Assembly: GCF_003931855.1 (NCBI RefSeq)
Contig: NZ_CP034248.1
Coordinates: 3,410,001 to 3,474,000, forward strand
DNA from: Paenibacillus lentus
Lineage (GTDB): Bacteria > Bacillota > Bacilli > Paenibacillales > Paenibacillaceae
Direction of reading: 5' to 3'
DNA length: 64,000 nucleotides
Positions 26,035-34,884 of the stretch are shown here, piece by piece (position 1 is the first letter of the stretch; every line of letters starts with the position of its first letter). Below the pieces are notes generated by a model. The model was not told the origin of the DNA. It ran no database searches and was given only the letters and a program-made list of their open reading frames with translations. A program made the position numbers and the translations under genes.

Positions 26035-26873
26035 GTAAAATCATATTTTGGGATTTAGGTTATGGAGGCTCCGCGGAAGTTGCAGCTGCCTTCAGTGTAC
26101 AGGCGGGTCTACACGATAAATATCATTTGTTACTTATGAATTATGGATACTCCGGAACAGGTGTTGAGGAGGGGTTTTTGACGCGTAATCGTGAGTTGGA
26201 TCGTGATCTTCGCTTACCTGTGCAGGATTATGGCATGGAGGCTTTGATGCGGCTCGCTGAGAGCGGACGATTGTATCAAGCGAACATGATGGATTATACT
26301 TATCCGTTACTTCAGGGGCGGCTTGATTTAGCAGATGGCATGCAGACGAATAGCGATCCGAGAGATCCAGCGTATTTTCAACATCTAGAGGCCATTTTGA
26401 ATATGGCCGAGCGTTATTATGACATTATCGTAACGCAGGTATCTGGCCTTGAGTCGATATTAATGGACAGCCTTCGGGAAGATGATATTCTCATAGCTGT
26501 GTTAAGGCAAAATCGGGTCGAATTGGATACGTTTTTTAAATTGGTCGACGTGTCTGATGCAGGTAGGGGAAATAAGCCCATGGCTTTAGTCATTCCACAT
26601 TATGATGCAGCTTCTAAGTGGAGTTTGCAAAATATAAAGAGACGTTATAACTGTGAGGCACCTATGATCGGCATCCCTTATCATACCGAATTCAATGATG
26701 CTTGGAACGGGCAGGATATCATTGGTTTTTTTCGCAGGTACAGATTGCTGAAGGGGCGGGGGTATGAACGAGAGCAGTTCCTTTTTAGCTGTAAAGAGCT
26801 TGCACGTTTAGCGCTTACCGGTACAGTGCGAAGCAAGACATCTGCAATCGATGACAAAATGAAAGGGGCGTGA
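26031..26873 (+). CDS. Second P-loop-less ParA/CpaE-like protein
   Basis: The 280-residue product begins MSKIIFWDLGYGGSAEVAAAF: the glycine-rich turn is where a P-loop would be, but there is no GKT. A hydrophobic strand KYHLLLMNY, a Walker B-like YYDIIVTQV and later strands (DDILIAVLRQN, PMALVIPHY, APMIGIPYH) give the alternating pattern of a MinD-type fold. The function is unknown; from context it is a structural partner of the kinase-ATPase or of the secretion ATPase. It overlaps the previous gene by 4 nt and ends 3 nt before the next. Confidence 0.6.
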   Translation: MSKIIFWDLGYGGSAEVAAAFSVQAGLHDKYHLLLMNYGYSGTGVEEGFLTRNRELDRDLRLPVQDYGMEALMRLAESGRLYQANMMDYTYPLLQGRLDLADGMQTNSDPRDPAYFQHLEAILNMAERYYDIIVTQVSGLESILMDSLREDDILIAVLRQNRVELDTFFKLVDVSDAGRGNKPMALVIPHYDAASKWSLQNIKRRYNCEAPMIGIPYHTEFNDAWNGQDIIGFFRRYRLLKGRGYEREQFLFSCKELARLALTGTVRSKTSAIDDKMKGA

Positions 26874-26876
26874 ACC

Positions 26877-28691
26877 GTGAATCACTTCGCGAACCTGCTC
26901 GGTATCTTCGTCGTTCTGTTGCTAGGCATCTCATACATTTGGATTAAAGCTCGCACAACAGATAAGATGGCTCCATCTCCAGTGACAAACCTGCATGAGA
27001 CAGCTTATTCAACAAATACACTGATGGAATATGTAAAGAAGCAGCTTCATGAATTGAGCCGGGCGCAGATCAACGATTGGGGACTAAGCGAGGAAGCCTG
27101 GAATCGAAAATTGAAGAGTAGAGCCGAATTGCGAAAAGCGCTTCGAGGATGTACATGGGGCGATCGAAATGATAAGCGTTATGTGAAGTCTTATATTAAG
27201 GATTTACTTCTTAAGGGCTGCGGTCTGAATGAGCGTACAATTCATCATTATATCCCTTTTCATCAACGCGAATTACTGACGTCGCAGGATCGCTTTGAAA
27301 TTATATTATATTTATTCTCTCTTCGTTATGGAGATGAAGCATTATCGATGCTAATCGATACATATCGCTTGGATGTGCCTAAGCATTCAGACGATTTTGA
27401 TCATGCTGCTTATTATGATATTACGAGCGAAGATATCGACGAAGTATTTTATTTGGAGTACCGGGAGCTTGACTTTTGCGAGAAACTGGACATTCTCGTG
27501 CAGCGCGTATATCAGAATTATAAGGGCTTCTCTGTAGTGGATGAAATTCGAGAGCAGCGGATAGATGGTTTTAGCGGAGGCGTCAACGGGATCACTTCCT
27601 CAGAAGATGACTGGTACCCTGTCAGTTTTGGCCAATCAGTGGACTGGTGGGCTGAAAATGCGGCGGAAGACGAGGATGGTTATGCGAAATCACGAGTCTG
27701 GGACAGCGTGTGGATTTTCTACAAGGGGAAGAGCATTCGCTTATCCTTTTTGACCTTTGGTAGTGAGACGGAGCTCAAGCGAGTTTGTCAGAATATCTAT
27801 AAATACAATTTGCCTGGACAGTTATCGGAGGCCAATGGCTATAAGGTCAATGAAATGAAGGATGGCTCCAGAGTCGTAGTAGTTCGGCCACCCTTTGCTG
27901 AATCATGGGCTTTCTTCGTACGAAAATTTGATATGAGAAGCGCTGCACTGGAACAACTGATTGAAGGTGATAATGCGGAATTTCCTATAGCCTTGCTAAA
28001 ATTTCTTATGAAAGGCAGTAGAATCACATCGATTACCGGTTCTCAGGGTTCAGGAAAAACAACACTGTTAATGGCTTTGGTCAAACATATTTATCCTTCT
28101 TATACATTGAGAGTTCAGGAAATGTCTTTTGAGCTGAACTTACGCAAATTATACAGTACGAGAAATATTTTGACGTTTCGAGAGACGGAGTATATATCGG
28201 GGCAGGCCGGACTGGATTTGCAGAAAAAAACGGACGGCACCGTCAATATCCTTGGTGAAGTAGCCAGTGATGATGTGGCTGCTTGGATGATTCAAATGGC
28301 TCAGGTGGCGAGCCTGTTCACCTTATTTACACATCATGCCAAAACGTTTCGCAATCTAATCGAATCGCTCCGAAACTCGCTGCTCAAGACAGGGATGTTC
28401 CGTGATGAGCATGTCGCGGAAATGCAAGTTGTCAGTGTGATCGATTTCGATATCCATTTGCGCAAGAGTATGACTGGTCAGAGATATATTGACAAAATCA
28501 CGGAGTGTGACCGAAATGAACGGGGGTATCGTGAACGAGTAGTACTGGAGTATCGTAATGGGAAATATTGCTCCGTAGAGCCAATCTCTGAACGAATGAG
28601 AAGGGAAATGAGCCGAGAAATGACAGATGAAGACAACACGGCATTTAAGGATTTTCTCGGAAATTACTGGAGGGAAGAAATTGGAGCTTAA
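26877..28691 (+). CDS. Divergent TadA/CpaF-type secretion ATPase with N-terminal membrane segment
   Basis: The 604-residue product has a membrane segment at about residues 4-22, an N-terminal region rich in basic and acidic residues, and a VirB11/CpaF ATPase domain. Walker A is GSQGSGKTTL near 387-396. The ILGEVASDDVAAWMIQMAQ and FTHHAKT stretches correspond to the GE[VI]R Walker B and the HANS box of CpaF, but the Arg after GEV is Ala and the HANS box is HHAKT. Family ATPases power pilus or pseudopilus assembly as hexamers. A membrane anchor is unusual for CpaF. GTG start 26877 follows AAAGGGG; the end overlaps the next gene. Confidence 0.75.
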   Translation: MNHFANLLGIFVVLLLGISYIWIKARTTDKMAPSPVTNLHETAYSTNTLMEYVKKQLHELSRAQINDWGLSEEAWNRKLKSRAELRKALRGCTWGDRNDKRYVKSYIKDLLLKGCGLNERTIHHYIPFHQRELLTSQDRFEIILYLFSLRYGDEALSMLIDTYRLDVPKHSDDFDHAAYYDITSEDIDEVFYLEYRELDFCEKLDILVQRVYQNYKGFSVVDEIREQRIDGFSGGVNGITSSEDDWYPVSFGQSVDWWAENAAEDEDGYAKSRVWDSVWIFYKGKSIRLSFLTFGSETELKRVCQNIYKYNLPGQLSEANGYKVNEMKDGSRVVVVRPPFAESWAFFVRKFDMRSAALEQLIEGDNAEFPIALLKFLMKGSRITSITGSQGSGKTTLLMALVKHIYPSYTLRVQEMSFELNLRKLYSTRNILTFRETEYISGQAGLDLQKKTDGTVNILGEVASDDVAAWMIQMAQVASLFTLFTHHAKTFRNLIESLRNSLLKTGMFRDEHVAEMQVVSVIDFDIHLRKSMTGQRYIDKITECDRNERGYRERVVLEYRNGKYCSVEPISERMRREMSREMTDEDNTAFKDFLGNYWREEIGA

Positions 28692-30747
28692 TTCCGTATT
28701 AATATGGATTCTCTTCATTTGTCTGCTGTTATTCATCTGTTCATTGGCAGCCTCCAAAAGAATGTCGCGTGTTGAGCTGCTTCACGAAGGCGACAATCGG
28801 ACGTTCAAATCTTACATTCAAAAGCTATTTACTGGATTGCTCATGCGATCGTATGCCTTTTTTATGAGGATAGCTCCCTTGCGATATTATGTGCTCAAAG
28901 TTCGCAGCAGATTATCCTTGCTGCATATGTACACTGAGTTTGAGCTTCGCAGGAAGACCATGCTGCTCGTTTATTCTTTCTTGTTTTCTTTTGGTTTAGC
29001 AATCACCGTGCTGACATGGATGAATCCAAATCTTCTATTTTTCCTAACTCTATTAATAACGGCGGCTGTAATGCAAGGGCTGTTCCTCGATGGATTCGTG
29101 AATCAAATCGAGCGAAAGCTATTGGAGCAAATGCTTGGTTTTTTTGCGTCGGTTCGGCATGCTTATCATCGCCACGGCATGATTAATGATGCCATTGATG
29201 AAGCTGCGGATGAGCTTGGCGAAGAAATTGCTGCTCATGCGTATCGCATGAATGAGGCGTTGACAGCTCCTAAGCCGGAGGAGGCGTTGGAAAGATATTA
29301 TGAAACTGCGCCCAATCGATTTTTAAAAGCATTTGCTGGAATATCAAGTTTGGTGCTGGAATATGGGGATAAAGCGGCTAATCAGGGTTCGATTTACCTG
29401 CAAGCGATCGCCAGCTTAACACAGGAAATCCATTTGGATCTAATTCGTCGGAACAAATTAGATTACCTGTTAAAAGGTTTGCATGTCATCGCCCTTTCGC
29501 CATTATTTTTTACGAGGCCGATTGAAATGTGGGCAAGGCAGAACTTTCCCTTAATGGATCATTTTTATTTGAGCAAGGCCGGTATTGTCATCAAGATTAT
29601 GATCTTTTTAATTATTCTAATCTCTTATATATTGCTTCAAAAATTAAAAAATGAAGAGGAGACATTATACCGGGCGGCCGAGCACAAAATTCCCTGGGAA
29701 GCTCGACTATACAAAATGCATTGGATAAGAGTCTTTGTTCAATGGTTTGTCCCACCATACTCATCACTTCCTTATTATCGGCTAACTCAGCTGTTTAAAG
29801 ATAATAATTTAAAAATCAAAGTTGAATGGTTCCAACTCAGGAGGGTAGGCTTGTTTCTTATCAGTTTTTTGTCCGCGATCGTTCTATGTATCACCTTGCA
29901 TAAAACGAGCCAGAGCAGAATACTGCGGGAACCGCCAGAAAGCACTGTCTTCTTCGGTGCAGTGTCAGGACAAGAAGAGGAAAGAGCCCAGAAAATCGTC
30001 GCTTTGGAAAAATTAGCAGTGAAGGAGCTTAACAACTCTTCGGATAGAAGTTACGAGGCTGCTCTCAGGTCGACAGAAGCGTCACTTCATGCTCATGATG
30101 AATCAGTGAGTGGCGAAGATTTGGCGGCCATGGCAGATCGGATTATGGATAAACTTGAGCGCTATAACCATGAGTATTTAAAGTGGTGGGAGGTTGCAAT
30201 CGCATTCGCGGCTGGTTGTGTGGCTTATGAGATCCCGCTTTGGCTGTTATGGTTCCAAAGAAGATTGAGGATTGCAGACATGCGGCATGAAATCTATCAA
30301 TATATGACGATGATAGGAATCTTTAAGGAACTGGAACGAATTTCGGTGGAGGAAATTTTGGAATGGTTGTATGTATATGCGGTTATTTTCAAAATTCCAA
30401 TAGAAAAGTGCTTGTTGAATTACAGTCAAGGTGCTGAGGCCGCACTAAAAGAAATGAAAGCGGAGGTATCCTTGGAAGAATTCAGGCGGCTCGTTGATAA
30501 GCTGCTGTTAGCAGCAGAGAAGATCACCATTGCCAAGGCATTCGATGATTTACAGTATGAAATGTCGTTTCAATTTGAGCGTCGGCGCCTTGACTATGAA
30601 AAATCGCTGGATACCCGGGCAGGACTAGGACGATTAATCGGTTTCTCGCCCATGTATAGCTTAGTATTCGGATATTTGGTCATCCCTCTGATTTGGATGA
30701 GCTTCAAACAAATGGATATGTATTTCGAGCATATCCAAAAATTATAA
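28681..30747 (+). CDS. TadB/TadC-like membrane platform protein (T2SF-type), possibly a fusion
   Basis: The 688-residue product has about six to eight hydrophobic segments: one at the very N-terminus, a pair near residues 95-135, further ones around KIMIFLIILISYILLQK and GLFLISFLSAIVLC, one at WWEVAIAFAAGCVAYEIPLWLL and a last one near the C-terminus. Cytoplasmic stretches such as LLEQMLGFFASVRHAYHRHGMINDAIDEAA and EALERYYETAP resemble the repeated helical unit of T2SF/TadB/TadC platforms. The length is about twice one TadB, and a second helical unit (ELERISVEEILEWLYVYAV) suggests both halves in one chain. I start at TTG 28681 behind GGAGGGA; it overlaps the ATPase stop. Confidence 0.7.
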   Translation: MELNSVLIWILFICLLLFICSLAASKRMSRVELLHEGDNRTFKSYIQKLFTGLLMRSYAFFMRIAPLRYYVLKVRSRLSLLHMYTEFELRRKTMLLVYSFLFSFGLAITVLTWMNPNLLFFLTLLITAAVMQGLFLDGFVNQIERKLLEQMLGFFASVRHAYHRHGMINDAIDEAADELGEEIAAHAYRMNEALTAPKPEEALERYYETAPNRFLKAFAGISSLVLEYGDKAANQGSIYLQAIASLTQEIHLDLIRRNKLDYLLKGLHVIALSPLFFTRPIEMWARQNFPLMDHFYLSKAGIVIKIMIFLIILISYILLQKLKNEEETLYRAAEHKIPWEARLYKMHWIRVFVQWFVPPYSSLPYYRLTQLFKDNNLKIKVEWFQLRRVGLFLISFLSAIVLCITLHKTSQSRILREPPESTVFFGAVSGQEEERAQKIVALEKLAVKELNNSSDRSYEAALRSTEASLHAHDESVSGEDLAAMADRIMDKLERYNHEYLKWWEVAIAFAAGCVAYEIPLWLLWFQRRLRIADMRHEIYQYMTMIGIFKELERISVEEILEWLYVYAVIFKIPIEKCLLNYSQGAEAALKEMKAEVSLEEFRRLVDKLLLAAEKITIAKAFDDLQYEMSFQFERRRLDYEKSLDTRAGLGRLIGFSPMYSLVFGYLVIPLIWMSFKQMDMYFEHIQKL

Positions 30748-30766
30748 AGGGTAGGGAGGAAATAAA

Positions 30767-31264
30767 ATGAATAACGCTTCATCGGCTTTAAAGGTTGCTG
30801 CAGGTATTTTTCTGACGATTGCACTAATTACGATTGTGGTTATTTTGTTCGTATCAGCTCAGGAGGCGACAAAAACCGCACAAAACAATTTTTCTGATAT
30901 TCAAACAGAGCTTTCACAGGCATCATTTACCGTTTACGACGATACGACCGTCAGTGGCTCGCAAGTGACGAATGCGCTTAGAAAATTCAAGGATCGGGAG
31001 CAATTCGGAATTCAGGTTAAAACCGGGAAGAACAAAAACGGTCAATGGTATGGAAATATGCTACGGGTAGGAGACAATGTCTCCATTGAAGACTATGGCG
31101 CTGTTGTGAGTGACAAGGTCGGGCATATTAATAATTCCTGGAATGAAATTTTGGATGAATATGTGAATCCGAGCGGCAAGTTTAAGGCTAAAGTAATCAG
31201 GGACAATTCTAACGTCGTAAGAGGTATTATTTTTACTCAGACGACGGTGCTGTCCATTCCTTAA
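30767..31264 (+). CDS. Small single-pass protein of the Tad-like locus, pseudopilin-like candidate
   Basis: I do not recognise a family. The 165-residue product has one membrane segment at about residues 10-31 and then a soluble outside domain with Thr/Ser-rich sequence (TVYDDTTVSGSQVTNAL) and GQWYGNMLRVGD. This resembles pilins or TadE-type pseudopilins in layout, but there is no clear prepilin peptidase motif with Glu at +5. GGGAGG precedes the ATG, 19 nt after the platform gene. Confidence 0.6.
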   Translation: MNNASSALKVAAGIFLTIALITIVVILFVSAQEATKTAQNNFSDIQTELSQASFTVYDDTTVSGSQVTNALRKFKDREQFGIQVKTGKNKNGQWYGNMLRVGDNVSIEDYGAVVSDKVGHINNSWNEILDEYVNPSGKFKAKVIRDNSNVVRGIIFTQTTVLSIP

Positions 31265-31268
31265 TGGC

Positions 31269-31688
31269 ATGTATAACACTTTAAAAAGTATGGTGTGGCT
31301 CTTGTTCGCTTGCTTGCTTTGCATTAGCGCATTATGGGTTACATTTGATCAGACCAGGCTCGAACATCACGTGCTGAAGCAATTGATACCTTTTACTCAG
31401 GGACAGAAGGATAGTATTCATATGACAAACGGGATAGCTGTGCAGCACGAGCAATATACTGGAGCTGAGATCATGCATAGCATACGGGAGCTGGCTTTAC
31501 ATGCTGTCGTTGTTGAAATAGATGGTGTAAGGGCAGATTTGAGCGGAGTAAGCAGCGATGATTATTCTGTACAGGATGCTGCCGTGATTAGTGTGTCTAG
31601 CCGTTTGGAATTAACCGCGAGCTATAAAGTTCAAATTGAATATGACGATGTAGGGCGTACGAAAAAAATATCATTTTTTAAGAATTAA
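31269..31688 (+). CDS. Small single-pass protein of the Tad-like locus
   Basis: The 139-residue product has one membrane segment (about residues 5-25) and an outside domain with SGVSSDDYSVQDAAVISVSSRLELTA-like strands, which I do not recognise. The ATG lies 4 nt after the previous stop without a clear ribosome binding site of its own, so translation probably depends on the preceding gene. Confidence 0.55.
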   Translation: MYNTLKSMVWLLFACLLCISALWVTFDQTRLEHHVLKQLIPFTQGQKDSIHMTNGIAVQHEQYTGAEIMHSIRELALHAVVVEIDGVRADLSGVSSDDYSVQDAAVISVSSRLELTASYKVQIEYDDVGRTKKISFFKN

Positions 31689-31699
31689 GGGGCTGTGGC

Positions 31700-32251
31700 A
31701 TGTCAAACGCGCTATCAAAAATTACAGCTGCGATATTGGCTGTCGTCTTACTATATTTAGTGCCGGCTGTCCAGTCGGCTCAACGGGAAGAAGATTATCG
31801 GGCGCTTATGGCTTATAATACGTTGGTTCGGTTTACGGATGCGGTTAGAAATAAAGGCTACTTGTCGCGAGGGATGTACAATGATTTTGTAAATGAGCTT
31901 GCCACAGCAGGGGGAGAATACATGATTGATATGGAATACAGGCATAAGAAATACCACCCGGAGTACAGCGATCCTGCCGATTCCAGCACCTTCCTTGATC
32001 GGTTCAGTGTCCATTATGAAGCCTATTATAGCCAGGATATACTGTCAATTTTGTTTCCGGATGAACCAGCACTCGATAAAAAGGAAGAGCCCATGTATAG
32101 AATGGAGGCCGGGGATTACTTCACTGTAACCATTACTCATCTAAGCCGCACGCCGATCACGGTGCTTTATGATTTCTTGTATGGGGAGACGAGAACAAGC
32201 AGTTCAGAAGTTTTGAATTACGGGGGCATGGTGCTCAATGAAGATTATTGA
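31700..32251 (+). CDS. Small single-pass protein of the Tad-like locus
   Basis: The 183-residue product has an N-terminal hydrophobic segment (about residues 9-25) that could be a signal peptide or an anchor, followed by a hydrophilic region (FTDAVRNKGYLSRGMYNDFVNEL) that recalls the amphipathic N-terminal helix of TadE/pseudopilin-like proteins. No family is recognised. It overlaps the next gene by 14 nt. Confidence 0.55.
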   Translation: MSNALSKITAAILAVVLLYLVPAVQSAQREEDYRALMAYNTLVRFTDAVRNKGYLSRGMYNDFVNELATAGGEYMIDMEYRHKKYHPEYSDPADSSTFLDRFSVHYEAYYSQDILSILFPDEPALDKKEEPMYRMEAGDYFTVTITHLSRTPITVLYDFLYGETRTSSSEVLNYGGMVLNEDY

Positions 32252-33215
32252 CTGGGCCATTATTTTCGTGCTGCTTGCAACGCCTGTTCTCTGGATACTT
32301 CAGCTTCATACCGGCGATGTGCGCGAGGGTCATCGGTTACAGGTACGTTATACCACTGCACTTCACGTGGCTGTGCAGGATGCTGCTAGTGCTCTGAATC
32401 TAAACGAGCTGCAGCAATATGAAACGGGATACGGTTCAGTAAAGTATATGAGAACGGATAAAGATCAAGCATTGTCCGCGTTCATTCAAACCCTATCGAT
32501 TAATTTCGGAATTGTGGATGATTACCTAAGTCAGGGAACGATGATGGCCTACATTCCAGCGATAGTAATTATCGAATATGACGGGTACTCTGCCTATGCA
32601 GTGGATTTGAGCGCTGAGGGTAGTAATATGTCTAAATTTTCTCATCGTTGGAGACCTAAGAAGCCTTATGTATACATGGATGAGTACGGTAATAGCATCG
32701 CTTTTACACTTGATGATGCTATAACAGCATATGAGAGTTCCACGGGGCAGTGGTATAGAGGTAAGATGGACGAGCTGCAGCAGGAAACGAACATTCCCTT
32801 GCTTCAGGACGCTAGGACGTTTGATCAGGTGAGAAGATTTACGATTATTAACAGTATTCAAGACGATCTTGCCGGATACATGAATCGTCACAATGAACAT
32901 GCTATGAGACTGGGCGTAAATTATACATTTACTTTGCCGACGCTTTCGCAAGAAGATTGGCTCAATACGTTGAATGATGTCGGTGTACTCGTATTTTTAC
33001 AAGGTATACCTGTAGGTAGCAGCTATTATAACAATTATGCTTTTGGAGGTGGCCGCGTTGTCCAAAACCGGCCATTGATCGGAGGAGTAGATGACATAAC
33101 AGGCTTGAAATATCAATATAGAGAAATGTGTACGCAGCGTTATCGTGGTGAACAAATTTTCGCTAATCGGCGAGATGCAGCAGCGAAAGGATATTATGAA
33201 ATTGTCTGTCCTTGA
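32238..33215 (+). CDS. Single-pass secreted-domain protein ending the Tad-like locus
   Basis: The 325-residue product has one membrane segment (about residues 4-21), a helical stretch with VRYTTALHVAVQDAASALNLNE that is TadE/TadG-like in position and character, and a larger outside domain. Two Cys residues near the C-terminus (EMCTQ and the final IVCP) could form a disulfide. The function is unknown; by position it could be the tip or cargo protein of the machine. No clear terminator follows before the ABC-F gene. Confidence 0.6.
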   Translation: MKIIDWAIIFVLLATPVLWILQLHTGDVREGHRLQVRYTTALHVAVQDAASALNLNELQQYETGYGSVKYMRTDKDQALSAFIQTLSINFGIVDDYLSQGTMMAYIPAIVIIEYDGYSAYAVDLSAEGSNMSKFSHRWRPKKPYVYMDEYGNSIAFTLDDAITAYESSTGQWYRGKMDELQQETNIPLLQDARTFDQVRRFTIINSIQDDLAGYMNRHNEHAMRLGVNYTFTLPTLSQEDWLNTLNDVGVLVFLQGIPVGSSYYNNYAFGGGRVVQNRPLIGGVDDITGLKYQYREMCTQRYRGEQIFANRRDAAAKGYYEIVCP

Positions 33216-33303
33216 TGCTATAAATAAAACAGTTTCAGAGCTTCTCCTTCTTGTGCTAAAATAAGTTCTTGAATGTCATATAGAAGGAGCATTGGTTGCT
33301 AAT

Positions 33304-34851
33304 ATGAGTTTATTAACTGTAGAAAACGTCTCCCACAATTTTGGAGACCGGACTTTATTCAAAAATGTCTCGTTTCGTCTGTTAGCTGGGGAGCATGTGG
33401 GTTTGGTTGGAGCTAACGGTGTAGGTAAGTCAACTTTAATGAATATCTTGACCGGCCAGGTGCTGAAGGATGAAGGCAAGGTGGAGTGGACTCCGAAGAT
33501 CCGATACGGGTATCTCGATCAGCATACCAAGTTGACTCCCGGCAAGACGGTTCGTGATATATTGAAAGATGCTTTTCTTCCGCTGTTGGAGCTGGAGAAG
33601 GAAATGATGGCGATTACCGAGAAGATGGCTGATGCCTCACCTGAAGAGCTTGAACTACTTTTAGAGCAAATGGGTGAAATCCAGGAGCAGTTGGATATCG
33701 GTGATTTCTATATGATCGATGTGAAGGTTGAAGAAATGGCGAATGGGCTTGGTTTGTCTGCGATCGGCCTCGATCGCGACGTGTCTACCCTAAGCGGTGG
33801 ACAGCGTACGAAGGTGCTTCTGGCCAAGCTATTGCTGGAGAAGCCCAACGTATTGCTGCTGGATGAGCCTACGAACTACCTGGATGTGGAGCATATACAA
33901 TGGTTAACTAACTACTTGCAGAACTATCCGTATGCTTTCATTCTCATTTCCCATGATACAGAATTCATGAATAAGGTGGTCAATGTTATATATCATCTGG
34001 AATTTGCCAAATTGACCCGTTATTCAGCCAATTATGAGAAGTTTCTGGAAATGGCGGATATCAGCAAGAACCAGCATATCGAAGCGTATGAGAAGCAGCA
34101 GGAATTCATCAAGAAGCAAGAGGATTTTATACAACGTAATAAAGCCAGGTACTCGACATCAGGCCGCGCGAAGAGCCGGGAGAAGCAGTTGGATCGCCTG
34201 GAGCGGATCGATAGGCCCGAAGAAGCTGCAAAGCCTGTCTTTGGTTTCAAGGAATCCCGCGCCAGTGGAAAAATCGTTTTCGAAGGAATCGATTTTGAAA
34301 TCGGATATACACATGCGTTACTCCCGAAAATGTCGATGACGATCGAACGGGGGGAGAAAATTGCCATCGTTGGCTGCAATGGTGTTGGTAAATCAACGCT
34401 TCTAAAAACGATTCTCGGCAAAATACCCCCGATCAGCGGCAAAACGTATCAAGGAGATTTCCTCTTTCCAGCTTATTTCGAGCAGGAGGTTCGTGCAGGA
34501 AACGCTACGCCGATTGAGGATGTATGGAATGAATTTCCACATCTTAACCAGCATGAAGTACGAGCTCACCTGGCGCGCTGCGGCTTGAAGAATGATCATA
34601 TCACTCGCCAGCTTAGAGCGCTGAGCGGAGGCGAGCAAGCCAAAGTCCGCCTTTGCAAGCTGATGATGAGAGAGACGAACTGGATTTTATTCGATGAGCC
34701 GACAAATCATTTGGATGTCGTCGCCAAAGAAGAATTGAAGCGCGCACTGAAGGAGTTCAAGGGTACGGTGCTGCTCGTATCTCACGAGCCGGACTTCTAT
34801 GAAGATTGGGTTACAAAAGTATGGGACGTGGAGCAATGGTCCAATCAGTAA
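33304..34851 (+). CDS. yfmM: ABC-F family ATPase, YfmM type
   Basis: The 515-residue product has two ABC domains in tandem, no membrane part, and a charged linker between them, as in ABC-F proteins that act on the ribosome. Walker A motifs are GANGVGKST and GCNGVGKST; signatures are LSGGQRTK and LSGGEQAK; Walker B regions read LLLDEPTNYLD and ILFDEPTNHLD. The C-terminal end EELKRALKEFKGTVLLVSHE and DWVTKVWD match my memory of B. subtilis YfmM, so I use that name. Start is ATG 33304; AAGGAG lies 14 nt upstream, a little far, and TTG 33292 is too close. Antibiotic protection cannot be inferred. Confidence 0.88.
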   Translation: MSLLTVENVSHNFGDRTLFKNVSFRLLAGEHVGLVGANGVGKSTLMNILTGQVLKDEGKVEWTPKIRYGYLDQHTKLTPGKTVRDILKDAFLPLLELEKEMMAITEKMADASPEELELLLEQMGEIQEQLDIGDFYMIDVKVEEMANGLGLSAIGLDRDVSTLSGGQRTKVLLAKLLLEKPNVLLLDEPTNYLDVEHIQWLTNYLQNYPYAFILISHDTEFMNKVVNVIYHLEFAKLTRYSANYEKFLEMADISKNQHIEAYEKQQEFIKKQEDFIQRNKARYSTSGRAKSREKQLDRLERIDRPEEAAKPVFGFKESRASGKIVFEGIDFEIGYTHALLPKMSMTIERGEKIAIVGCNGVGKSTLLKTILGKIPPISGKTYQGDFLFPAYFEQEVRAGNATPIEDVWNEFPHLNQHEVRAHLARCGLKNDHITRQLRALSGGEQAKVRLCKLMMRETNWILFDEPTNHLDVVAKEELKRALKEFKGTVLLVSHEPDFYEDWVTKVWDVEQWSNQ

Positions 34852-34884
34852 ACGGATGCTCCCAGGAAAGGAGCTGATCTGAAG

